A stretch of 64,000 nucleotides of DNA, from contig NZ_RXFQ01000009.1 in NCBI RefSeq assembly GCF_003951285.1, positions 124,001-188,000 of the forward strand. The letters run 5' to 3'. The notes beneath the pieces were generated by a model. That model was given only the letters and a program-made list of their open reading frames with translations. It had not been told where the DNA came from and did not search any database. Below are positions 57,077-64,000 of this stretch, piece by piece. Source of the stretch: Variovorax beijingensis (GTDB taxonomy: Bacteria > Pseudomonadota > Gammaproteobacteria > Burkholderiales > Burkholderiaceae_C). How positions within the stretch are numbered: position 1 is the stretch's first letter; each line of letters opens with the position of its first letter. A program made the translations under genes and the position numbers.

Positions 57077-59953
57077 TTACTTGGTCAGCACGAAGCCCTT
57101 GAGCTTGCCAAATGCGCCATCGACCAGCGCCTTCTGCTGTTCCTGGTGCAGGTGCGAGTAGCCGACTGCAGGCGATGCCGAAGCGGCACGGCCGGAGTAG
57201 CCGAGCTTCTGGCCTTCCTGCATGTTCTCGTGGATGTAGTGCTGCACGAAGAACCAGGCGCCCTGGTTCTGCGGCTCGTCCTGGCACCACACCACGTCGG
57301 CGAGGTTCGGGTACTTCTTGATCTCGGCCGCGAAAGCCTTGTGCGGGAACGGATAGAGCTGCTCGACGCGAATGATCGCCACGTCGTCGCTGCCCTGTTC
57401 TTCGCGCTTCTTGGCCAGGTCGTAGTAGACCTTGCCCGAGCAGGCGATCAGGCGCTTGACCTTCTCGGCCTTCAGGCCCTTGCTGTCCGGAATGACCGTC
57501 TGGAAGCCGCCCTTGGTGAACTCGGACAGCGGCGAGGTCGCATCCTTGTTACGCAGCAGCGACTTCGGCGTCATGATGATCAGCGGCTTGCGCAGGTTGC
57601 GCACCATCTGGCGGCGCAGCACATGGAAGATCTGGCTGGCCGTGGTGGGCTGCACCACCTGCATGTTGGTGTCGGCGCTCAGCTGCATGAAGCGCTCCAG
57701 GCGGGCCGAACTGTGCTCGGGGCCCTGGCCTTCGTAGCCGTGCGGCAGCATCATCGTGAGGCCGTTGACGCGGCCCCACTTCACTTCGCCCGAGGCGATG
57801 AACTGGTCGATCACCACCTGCGCGCCGTTCACGAAGTCGCCGAACTGGGCTTCCCAGATCACGAGCGTGTTCGGGTCGTTCGAGGCGTAGCCGTATTCGA
57901 ACGCGAGCACCGCTTCTTCCGACAGGATCGAGTCGATGACGACGAAGGGCGCCTGGTTCTCGGCGACGTTCTGCAGCGGCGTGTAGGTGCCTTCGTCGAA
58001 CTTCTCGCGGTTCTGGTCGTGCAGCACGGCGTGGCGGTGCGTGAACGTGCCGCGGCCCGAGTCTTCGCCCGACAGGCGCACCGGGTAGCCGCTGGCCACC
58101 AGCGAGGCAAAGGCCATGTGCTCGCCCATGCCCCAGTCGACGTTGACGTCGCCGCGGCCCATGGCGGCGCGGTCGTCCAGCACCTTCTTCACGAGCGGGT
58201 GCACCGTGAAGCCGGCCGGCACCGTGGTGATCTTCTCGGCCAGGCGCTTCCACTCGCTGGACGGAATGGCGGTGTCGCCGGCGTCGGTCCACTTCTTGTT
58301 GAGGTAGGGATTCCAGTCGACGGCGTACTTGCTCTTGAAGTTCGTGAGCACCGGGTCGACCGTGTTGCGGCCTTCGTCGAAGGCGGCGCGCTGGGCCTTG
58401 ACCATGTCGTCGCCGAGCGTGGCGCCCAGGCCCTGCGTCGCCAGCTTGTCGGCGTACAGCTTGCGCGTGCCGGGGTGCTGGGCGATCTTCTTGTACATGA
58501 GCGGCTGCGTGAGCGAGGGGGTGTCCTGCTCGTTGTGGCCCAGCTTGCGGAAGCAGATGATGTCGACCACCACGTCCTTCTGGAACTCCATGCGGAATTC
58601 AAGGGCGAGCTGGGTGGCGAGCACCACGGCTTCGGGATCGTCGCCGTTCACGTGCAGCACCGGCGCCTCGATCATCTTGACGATGTCCGAGCAGTACAGC
58701 GTCGAGCGGCTGTCGCGCGGGTCGCTGGTGGTGAAGCCGATCTGGTTGTTGATGACGATGTGCACCGTGCCGCCCGTGAAGTAGCCACGGGTTTCGGCCA
58801 GCGCCAGCGTTTCCATGACGACACCCTGGCCCGCGAAGGCGGCGTCGCCGTGCACGAGCACGGGCAGCACCTGCTTGCCCTGCGGGTCGGCACGGCGGTC
58901 CATGCGGGCGCGCACCGAGCCTTCGACCACGGGGTTCACGATCTCGAGGTGCGAGGGGTTGAACGCCAGGCTCAGGTGCACCGGGCCGCCGGGCGTGGTC
59001 ACGTCCGAGCTGAAGCCCTGGTGGTACTTGACGTCGCCGCTCGGCAGGTCTTCGGGTGCGGTGTGGTCGAACTCGGCGAACAGGTCGGCCGGCATCTTGC
59101 CGAGCGAGTTGACCAGCACGTTGAGGCGGCCGCGGTGGGCCATGCCGATCACGATTTCCTGCACGCCCTTGATGCCGGCCTGATTGATCAGCTCGTCCAT
59201 CGAGACGATGAAGCTTTCGCCGCCTTCGAGCGAGAAGCGCTTCTGGCCCACGTACTTGGTGTGCAGGAAGCGCTCGAGGCCTTCGGCCGCGGTCAGGCGG
59301 TTGAGCACGTGCTTCTTCTGCTCCGCATTGAGCTGCGGGTTGGTGCGTGCGCTTTCGAGCTTCTGCTGCCACCAGCGCTTGTGGTTCTGGTCGGTGGTGT
59401 ACATGTACTCGGCGCCGATGGTGCCGCAGTACGTTTCGCGCAAGGCATTGAGCAGGTCGCGCAGCGACATGGTCTCCTTGCCGAAGAAGGTGTTGCTGGT
59501 GTTGAACACCGTCTCGAGGTCGGCATCGGTGAAGCCGTAGAACGAGGGCTCCAGTTCCGGAATGGCCGGGCGCTCGGCGCGCTTGAGGGGGTCCAGGTCG
59601 GCCCAGCGGGCGCCGACGTTGCGGTAGGCGGCAATCAGCTGCTGGACGGCGGTGCGCTTGCGGCCGAGCTCGGAATCCGCGCCGCTGGCCTGCACGACCT
59701 TGGTGGTGCCCTGCTTCGCGCGTTCGGCAAAAGCGTTGATGACTGGCTGATGCGGGACGTCTCGCGTGTTGGAACCATCGACCGCGGGCACGTTCTGCAG
59801 GGCGTCGAAATACGAGCGCCAGTTGTCAGGCACGCTGCCGGGATTGGAGAGGTAGTTTTCGTACATCTCTTCGACATAGGGCGCATTGCCGCCGAAGAGG
59901 TACGTGTTGCCCTGATACGCGGCATATGCCGTGGGCTTTGAGGAATCGCTCAT
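57077..59953 (-). CDS. sucA: 2-oxoglutarate dehydrogenase E1 component
   Basis: A 958-residue thiamin-diphosphate enzyme that decarboxylates 2-oxoglutarate in the citric acid cycle, the entry subunit of its complex. Recognisable features are the N-terminal YLFGGNAPYVEEMYENYL segment, the TPP-binding HGDAAFAGQGVVMETL, IGFTTSDPRDSRST and QDEPQNQGAWFFVQHY motifs. It is the first gene of the sucA-odhB-lpdA operon. The 179-base gap upstream (59954-60132) should hold its promoter, but I cannot fix hexamers. Confidence 0.96.
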   Translation of the reverse strand: MSDSSKPTAYAAYQGNTYLFGGNAPYVEEMYENYLSNPGSVPDNWRSYFDALQNVPAVDGSNTRDVPHQPVINAFAERAKQGTTKVVQASGADSELGRKRTAVQQLIAAYRNVGARWADLDPLKRAERPAIPELEPSFYGFTDADLETVFNTSNTFFGKETMSLRDLLNALRETYCGTIGAEYMYTTDQNHKRWWQQKLESARTNPQLNAEQKKHVLNRLTAAEGLERFLHTKYVGQKRFSLEGGESFIVSMDELINQAGIKGVQEIVIGMAHRGRLNVLVNSLGKMPADLFAEFDHTAPEDLPSGDVKYHQGFSSDVTTPGGPVHLSLAFNPSHLEIVNPVVEGSVRARMDRRADPQGKQVLPVLVHGDAAFAGQGVVMETLALAETRGYFTGGTVHIVINNQIGFTTSDPRDSRSTLYCSDIVKMIEAPVLHVNGDDPEAVVLATQLALEFRMEFQKDVVVDIICFRKLGHNEQDTPSLTQPLMYKKIAQHPGTRKLYADKLATQGLGATLGDDMVKAQRAAFDEGRNTVDPVLTNFKSKYAVDWNPYLNKKWTDAGDTAIPSSEWKRLAEKITTVPAGFTVHPLVKKVLDDRAAMGRGDVNVDWGMGEHMAFASLVASGYPVRLSGEDSGRGTFTHRHAVLHDQNREKFDEGTYTPLQNVAENQAPFVVIDSILSEEAVLAFEYGYASNDPNTLVIWEAQFGDFVNGAQVVIDQFIASGEVKWGRVNGLTMMLPHGYEGQGPEHSSARLERFMQLSADTNMQVVQPTTASQIFHVLRRQMVRNLRKPLIIMTPKSLLRNKDATSPLSEFTKGGFQTVIPDSKGLKAEKVKRLIACSGKVYYDLAKKREEQGSDDVAIIRVEQLYPFPHKAFAAEIKKYPNLADVVWCQDEPQNQGAWFFVQHYIHENMQEGQKLGYSGRAASASPAVGYSHLHQEQQKALVDGAFGKLKGFVLTK

Positions 59954-60132
59954 GATCCGCTGACCTTCGCTTCCCTGAAGGAAGCACTAGCTGGTTAAGA
60001 AACCTTCCGCGACACGGCTGAACCGGTTGGCGGATGCGACTGTGGCTGGGGAAGGGCCTGAGTACCTTCGCATTGTGCCACGTCAAACATATGACGGCTC
60101 GGCGCGGCTTCGCAAGGCACGGTTTCGCTCAT

Positions 60133-62046
60133 TCAGGCGGAAGAAACCAGCTGCCTGATCTGCTGCAGGGTGGCGGGGTCGTCGATGGTGGTCAGGTCGC
60201 CCGGATCGCGCTGCTCGCACACGGCCTGGATGGCGCGCCGCAGCAGCTTGCCGCTGCGGGTCTTGGGCAGGCCCGAGACGAAGCGCACCCGGGCGGGCCG
60301 CGCCAGCGCGCCGAGCTGGTCGGCCACCACCTTCATGATCTCGCCTTCGAGCTTGCGCGCCGCGTCGGCATCGGTCACGGCGATGCCGTCCTTCGGCACG
60401 ACGAAAGCCATCGCCACCTGACCCTTGAGCGCATCGGCCACGCCGACCACCGCGACCTCCGCCACGTTGGCGTGGCCCGAGATGCTCTCCTCGATCTCGC
60501 GGGTGCCCAGGCGGTGGCCGGCCACGTTGATCACGTCGTCGGTGCGCCCGAGGATGTAGAAATAGCCGTCCTCGTCGCGAATGCCCCAGTCGAAGGTCGA
60601 ATAGACCATCTTGCCCGGCACGCTCTTCCAGTAGGTGCCGACGAAGCGCGCGTCGTCCTTCCACACGGTCTGCATGAAGCCGGGCGGGGTCGGGCCTTCG
60701 ACCACGACCACGCCCTTTTCATTGGGGGCGGTCAATTCTTCGCCGGTCGATTCGTGCAGTATCTTGATGCGGTAGCCGTACATCGGAACACCGGGGCTGC
60801 CGAACTTGCTGGGCTTGGCCTCGACACCGTTGGCAATGGTGATCATCGGCCAGCCCGATTCGGTCTGCCAGTAGTTGTCGATGATCGGCACGCCCAGGCC
60901 CTCGCTGATCCAGCGCGCGGTGGGTTCGTCGAGCGGCTCGCCCGCCAGGAACAGCGCGCGCAGGCTCGACAGGTCGTATTTCTTCAGCAACGCCGGGTCC
61001 TGCTTCTTGAGCACGCGCACCGCGGTGGGCGCGCTGAACATCACCGTCACCTTGTATTTCTCGACCAGGCGCCACCAGATGCCGCCATCGGGCTGCCTGT
61101 CGATGCCCTGCGTGGGCAGGCCCTCGTACATGAGGGTGGCCATGCCGGCGATCAGCGGGCCATAGACGATGTAGCTGTGGCCCACCACCCAGCCGATGTC
61201 GCTGGTCGAGAAATAGGTTTCGCCGGCGCGGCCGTCGAAAATGTGCTTCATGCTCGCGGCCAGCGCCACGGCATAGCCGCCCACGTCGCGCTGCACGCCC
61301 TTGGGCTTGCCGGTGGTGCCGCTGGTGTAGATGGTGTAGCTGATGTCGGTGGCGGCCAGCCAGGCGCAGGGCACCTGGGCGTCGAGGTGCTTGCGTCGAA
61401 GTTCGCCTGCCAGGTGGTCGCGGCCGGCCGTCAGGTCCATCGGTGCCAGGCCGCGGTCGGTGAGCAGCACCGCGGCCGGCTTGTACTTCGACAGCCGGAT
61501 CGCCTCGTCGAGCAGCGGCTTGTACGCAATGACCTTGCCGCCGCGCGAGCCGGCATCGGCGCTCACGACCACCTTGGGTTCGGCGTCCTCGATGCGCGTG
61601 GCCAGCGAGCCGCTCGCGAATCCGCCGAACACCACGCAGTGGATGGCGCCGATGCGCGCACAGGCCAGCATCGCGAAGGCGGCCTCGGGAATCATCGGCA
61701 TGTAGATGAGCACGCGGTCGCCCTTCCCCACGCCCAGCTCCACCAGGCTGGCGGCGGTGCGCTGCACCTCGGCGTGCAGCTCCTTGAAACTGTAGGTCTT
61801 CTCGACGCCGGTTTCGGTGGAAACGAATATCAGGGCGGGCTGGTCGCCGCGCGCAGCCAGGTGCCGGTCGACCGCGTTGTGGCACAGGTTGGTGGTGCCG
61901 CCCACGAACCAGCGCGCAAACGGCGGCTGGCTGGCGTCGAGGATCTGCTCTGCGGGGGCCTGCCAGTCGATCAGCTGCGCCTGCTCGGCCCAGAAGGCCT
62001 CGGGCGCATCGACGGACTGGCGATAGAACTCTTCGTAGCGGCTCAT
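60133..62046 (-). CDS. prpE: Propionyl-CoA synthetase
   Basis: A 637-residue AMP-forming acyl-CoA synthetase of the acetyl/propionyl-CoA synthetase family; PrpE is the best fit (length and FARWFVGGTTNLCHNAVDRH). The adenylation motif YTSGTTGKPKG, the hinge/Asp region and the catalytic Lys600 (KTRSGKLLRR) are intact. It activates propionate (or short acyl acids) to acyl-CoA. No methylcitrate-cycle genes are adjacent. A CGGAGA site nine bases upstream supports ATG 62046. It precedes the 2-oxoglutarate dehydrogenase operon. Confidence 0.92.
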   Translation of the reverse strand: MSRYEEFYRQSVDAPEAFWAEQAQLIDWQAPAEQILDASQPPFARWFVGGTTNLCHNAVDRHLAARGDQPALIFVSTETGVEKTYSFKELHAEVQRTAASLVELGVGKGDRVLIYMPMIPEAAFAMLACARIGAIHCVVFGGFASGSLATRIEDAEPKVVVSADAGSRGGKVIAYKPLLDEAIRLSKYKPAAVLLTDRGLAPMDLTAGRDHLAGELRRKHLDAQVPCAWLAATDISYTIYTSGTTGKPKGVQRDVGGYAVALAASMKHIFDGRAGETYFSTSDIGWVVGHSYIVYGPLIAGMATLMYEGLPTQGIDRQPDGGIWWRLVEKYKVTVMFSAPTAVRVLKKQDPALLKKYDLSSLRALFLAGEPLDEPTARWISEGLGVPIIDNYWQTESGWPMITIANGVEAKPSKFGSPGVPMYGYRIKILHESTGEELTAPNEKGVVVVEGPTPPGFMQTVWKDDARFVGTYWKSVPGKMVYSTFDWGIRDEDGYFYILGRTDDVINVAGHRLGTREIEESISGHANVAEVAVVGVADALKGQVAMAFVVPKDGIAVTDADAARKLEGEIMKVVADQLGALARPARVRFVSGLPKTRSGKLLRRAIQAVCEQRDPGDLTTIDDPATLQQIRQLVSSA

Positions 62047-62136
62047 CTGGATATGTCTCCGTTCATTCGTTCGGCTCTGGCGGCATCGCCAAAACTGAAT
62101 TCATAATTATGGAGACCGATCTTGCAGCAAGCTGAC

Positions 62137-62156
62137 GGCCGGAACAATCCGGCCGA
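62137..62156. terminator. Hairpin downstream of the cysteine hydrolase gene
   Basis: Perfect stem CGGCCGGA / TCCGGCCG with an ACAA loop, about 28 bases beyond the stop of the minus-strand hydrolase gene. No T-tract follows on the minus strand. It may end the hydrolase transcript or shield prpE from read-through. Confidence 0.35.
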
Positions 62157-62183
62157 GCCCTTGTGGCGCGCCGCCGGTTTCGG

Positions 62184-62786
62184 CTATCGGATCAGGGTGA
62201 GCAGCTCGGAAAACGCGGGGTGCTCCGCCGTGCGCAGCCATTCGAAGCCGACCATCTCGGTCGTCACGAGTTCGGCCCCGGCACCGGCCAGCCGGTCGAA
62301 GGCGGCGTCGCGGTTGCGCTCGGTGCGCGAGCTGCAGGCGTCGGTGACGACCCAGACTTCGAATTCGTCCTCCAGCAGGTCGAGCGCGGTCTGCAGCAGG
62401 CAGACATGGGCTTCGCAGCCGGCAATCACGATGGAATTGCGCTCTTCGGCTCCCGCCGCGGGCTTCTGCAGGTGCTTGGGCAGGCTGCGTGCATTGCCCT
62501 GCGGTGCCTTCGCCGGCACGCGCAGCCATTCGCCGAGGCCCTCTTCCACACCGCTGAAATGCATCTTCGACAGGGTGCGCTGGCACAAGGCGCGGATGTC
62601 AGGCACGTTCTCGCCCAGCTTGGAGGGGTTGTGCTCGGTGCCCCACACCGGAACCTGGAACAGCTGGGCCATCTTGCCGAGCCGCACCGCGTTCTGCGCG
62701 ACCGCTTCGCCCTCGAAGATCGACGGCATCAGCCGCGCCTGGTAGTCGACCAGGACGAGTTGGGAGAGCGAGGCATCGAGCAGCAT
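62184..62786 (-). CDS. Isochorismatase-like cysteine hydrolase
   Basis: A 200-residue cysteine hydrolase of the isochorismatase superfamily (YcaC/nicotinamidase-like). The catalytic triad is complete: Asp14 (VDYQ), Lys74 (TLSKMHFSG) and Cys124 (AGCEAHVC). It is cytosolic. Family members hydrolyse amides or isochorismate; the substrate is unknown. It lies 84 bases from the divergently oriented lipoprotein hydrolase gene and 137 from prpE. Confidence 0.88.
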   Translation of the reverse strand: MLLDASLSQLVLVDYQARLMPSIFEGEAVAQNAVRLGKMAQLFQVPVWGTEHNPSKLGENVPDIRALCQRTLSKMHFSGVEEGLGEWLRVPAKAPQGNARSLPKHLQKPAAGAEERNSIVIAGCEAHVCLLQTALDLLEDEFEVWVVTDACSSRTERNRDAAFDRLAGAGAELVTTEMVGFEWLRTAEHPAFSELLTLIR

Positions 62787-62869
62787 GAACCGGTTCTTTC
62801 ATTCAGATGGAATTGATGGGGCCAGACCGTACCACCGAAAGGGCGCGTATCTCTCTAGACTCCGGACGA

Positions 62870-63667
62870 ATGCGGATCTTCTTTTCGGCCCGGCGCCATT
62901 TGCCGATTCTGGCCCTTGGCGCGGCGCTCGGGGTGACCGGGTGCGGCGGCTTGCGCACCGCCAAGGCGCCGCTGGACCGCACGCTCGAAAAGAGCAGTTG
63001 TACGCCGAATGCCGACACGCTGATCGTGATGCTGCCTGGCGCGTACTCGCACCCGGACGAATTCGAGCGCGAAGGCTTCGTCAAGGCACTGGACGACAAC
63101 AGGCTCGCGGTGGACGTGATGCGGGTCGACGCGCACCTTGGCTACTACAACGGCAAGACCATCCTCGAGCGCCTGCACCGGGACGTGATCGCGCCGGCGC
63201 GCGGCCAGGGCTACAAGGCCATCTGGATCGTCGGCATCTCGGTCGGCGGCTTCGGCGGACTGCTCTACGCGCAGACCCATCCCGGCGAACTCGCGGGCCT
63301 CGTGGCCATCGCGCCCTACCTCGGGGAACGCGCGCTCGGCGCCGACATCGCCAATGCCGGCGGCCTCGCCCGCTGGACCGGGCCATTGGGCGATCCGCCG
63401 GGCAGCGACCCGCGAACGCCGAACGAGACCCAGCTGTGGCAGTGGCTGCGCGGCCATGTCGGCGCCACCGCCACCTTCGGCGCACGGCCGCCGCTCTACC
63501 TGGGCTATGGCATCGATGACCGCTTTGCGTTCAGCCATCGGCTGCTGGCGGCCGCACTGCCTGCGGGCCGCGTCTTCACGACCGAAGGCGGCCACGACTG
63601 GCCCGAGTGGACGCGGCTCTGGCGCCGCATGCTGCCGACATTGCCGCTGCCGGGCTGCCCCGGCTGA
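62870..63667 (+). CDS. Lipoprotein alpha/beta hydrolase
   Basis: A 265-residue predicted lipoprotein. The lipobox TGC puts the anchor at Cys25. The serine hydrolase nucleophile is Ser123 in GISVGG, and the likely catalytic His242 is in GGHDWPEW near the end, an alpha/beta-hydrolase layout. A periplasmic esterase or lipase is inferred; the substrate is unknown. ATG 62870 gives a good signal peptide; an earlier in-frame ATG at 62807 would extend it with an unlikely front. It is convergent with the PQQ dehydrogenase-like gene. Confidence 0.8.
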   Translation: MRIFFSARRHLPILALGAALGVTGCGGLRTAKAPLDRTLEKSSCTPNADTLIVMLPGAYSHPDEFEREGFVKALDDNRLAVDVMRVDAHLGYYNGKTILERLHRDVIAPARGQGYKAIWIVGISVGGFGGLLYAQTHPGELAGLVAIAPYLGERALGADIANAGGLARWTGPLGDPPGSDPRTPNETQLWQWLRGHVGATATFGARPPLYLGYGIDDRFAFSHRLLAAALPAGRVFTTEGGHDWPEWTRLWRRMLPTLPLPGCPG

Positions 63668-63679
63668 AGGCGCGCCCCC

Positions 63680-64000
63680 TCAGTTCGGCCGCAGGCGCAG
63701 CAGCTTGCCGTCCGATTCGTCGGTCAGCACGTAGAGCAGGCCGTCCGGCCCCTGCTTCACATCGCGAATGCGGGCCCGGTCGTCGGCCAGCAGCCTGTGC
63801 TCGGCCACCACCTTGCCGTCCTTCAGCTCGATGCGGTCGAGATAGCCGAACTTGAGCGATCCGACGAACAGGTTGCCCTTCCATGCCGCACCGTAGCGGT
63901 CGCTGGCGAGGAAAGCCATGCCCGAGGGCGCGATCGACGGCACCCAGTAGTGCAGCGGCTGCTCCATGCCGCCCCTTTCGGTGATGCCCTCGCCGATCTT
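63680..64000 (-). CDS. PQQ-dependent sugar dehydrogenase-like protein (5' part outside window)
   Basis: The C-terminal 106 codons of a soluble aldose dehydrogenase-like beta-propeller (PQQ-dependent GDH family). Typical end motifs are GNLFVGSLKFGYLDRIEL, RIRDVKQGPDGLLYVLTDE and the final LRLRPN. The start and the PQQ site lie beyond the window edge, so activity cannot be checked. These enzymes oxidise sugars in the periplasm. It is convergent with the lipoprotein hydrolase, 12 bases apart. Confidence 0.82.
   Translation of the reverse strand, partial: KIGEGITERGGMEQPLHYWVPSIAPSGMAFLASDRYGAAWKGNLFVGSLKFGYLDRIELKDGKVVAEHRLLADDRARIRDVKQGPDGLLYVLTDESDGKLLRLRPN

Noticed and set aside
57071..59941. 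A 956-codon plus-strand open frame opposite sucA
   Set aside because: The minus-strand frame encodes a full 2-oxoglutarate dehydrogenase. The plus frame is an artefact of GC-rich codon use.

Overview
The window looks like a contiguous piece of chromosome from a high-GC betaproteobacterium. The protein sequences and gene order point to Burkholderiales, most likely Comamonadaceae and perhaps Variovorax. This rests on the Bug/TctABC solute uptake genes, a D-3-hydroxybutyrate dehydrogenase, the hfq-hflX-hflK-hflC-hisZ-purA order, and an odhA-odhB-lpdA-zapE order. The species assignment is inference. There is no phage, IS element, CRISPR array, tRNA or rRNA that I can recognise. Coding density is very high and no gene-free stretch exceeds about 180 bases. 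The largest gaps are 59954-60132 (upstream of sucA), 27777-27953 and 35099-35262 (upstream of hfq).

Region 1 (1-27.8 kb) is accessory metabolism and stress functions in short, often divergent units. It holds a partial glutathione S-transferase, a dienoyl-CoA reductase-like SDR facing a short CoA-transferase/racemase, and a phytase-like lipoprotein. Next come a cold-shock/DUF1294 fusion, YgiQ and a MarR-GNAT fusion regulator with a clear inverted repeat upstream. These are followed by a TctABC transporter, 3-hydroxybutyrate dehydrogenase with a patatin phospholipase, a CHRD lipoprotein, a BrkB-type membrane protein and a split chromate transporter. The region ends with an aldo/keto reductase, an acetyltransferase facing an XRE-cupin regulator, rlmB, a ybbA/tesA divergent pair, cystathionine beta-lyase, an AraC regulator with a VOC protein, and a hemerythrin-like protein.

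Region 2 (27.9-44.5 kb) is a co-directional minus-strand array. In transcription order it reads ndk, rlmN, pilW, rodZ, ispG, hisS, yfgM, bamB, der, hfq, hflX, hflK, hflC, a DUF2065 gene, hisZ, purA and a phosphoribosyltransferase gene. Several neighbours overlap by a few bases. A perfect terminator hairpin between hfq and hflX breaks the array. It joins nucleotide and histidine supply, translation and ribosome quality (HisS, RlmN, Der, HflX), outer-membrane assembly (BamB), cell shape and pili (RodZ, PilW), isoprenoids (IspG), RNA regulation (Hfq) and FtsH control (HflKC).

Region 3 (44.6-54.3 kb) carries rluD-scpB-rluB, divergent bamD with a near-consensus -10 box, and a DinG-type helicase coupled to a YdcH-like small protein. 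A PP2C phosphatase, a secreted coiled-coil protein and zapE complete it. Region 4 (54.3-64 kb) holds the 2-oxoglutarate dehydrogenase operon sucA-odhB-lpdA, a PrpE-type propionyl-CoA synthetase, a cysteine hydrolase, a lipoprotein serine hydrolase and the end of a PQQ sugar dehydrogenase-like gene.

Most of the window is conserved housekeeping DNA. I found no convincing new multi-gene defence or biosynthetic system. The best leads are small and regulatory: inverted repeats around MarR-GNAT and XRE-cupin, overlapping divergent start codons at ybbA/tesA, a membrane protein coupled to the YbbA-like ATPase, a secreted coiled-coil protein coupled to zapE, and small uncharacterised proteins.
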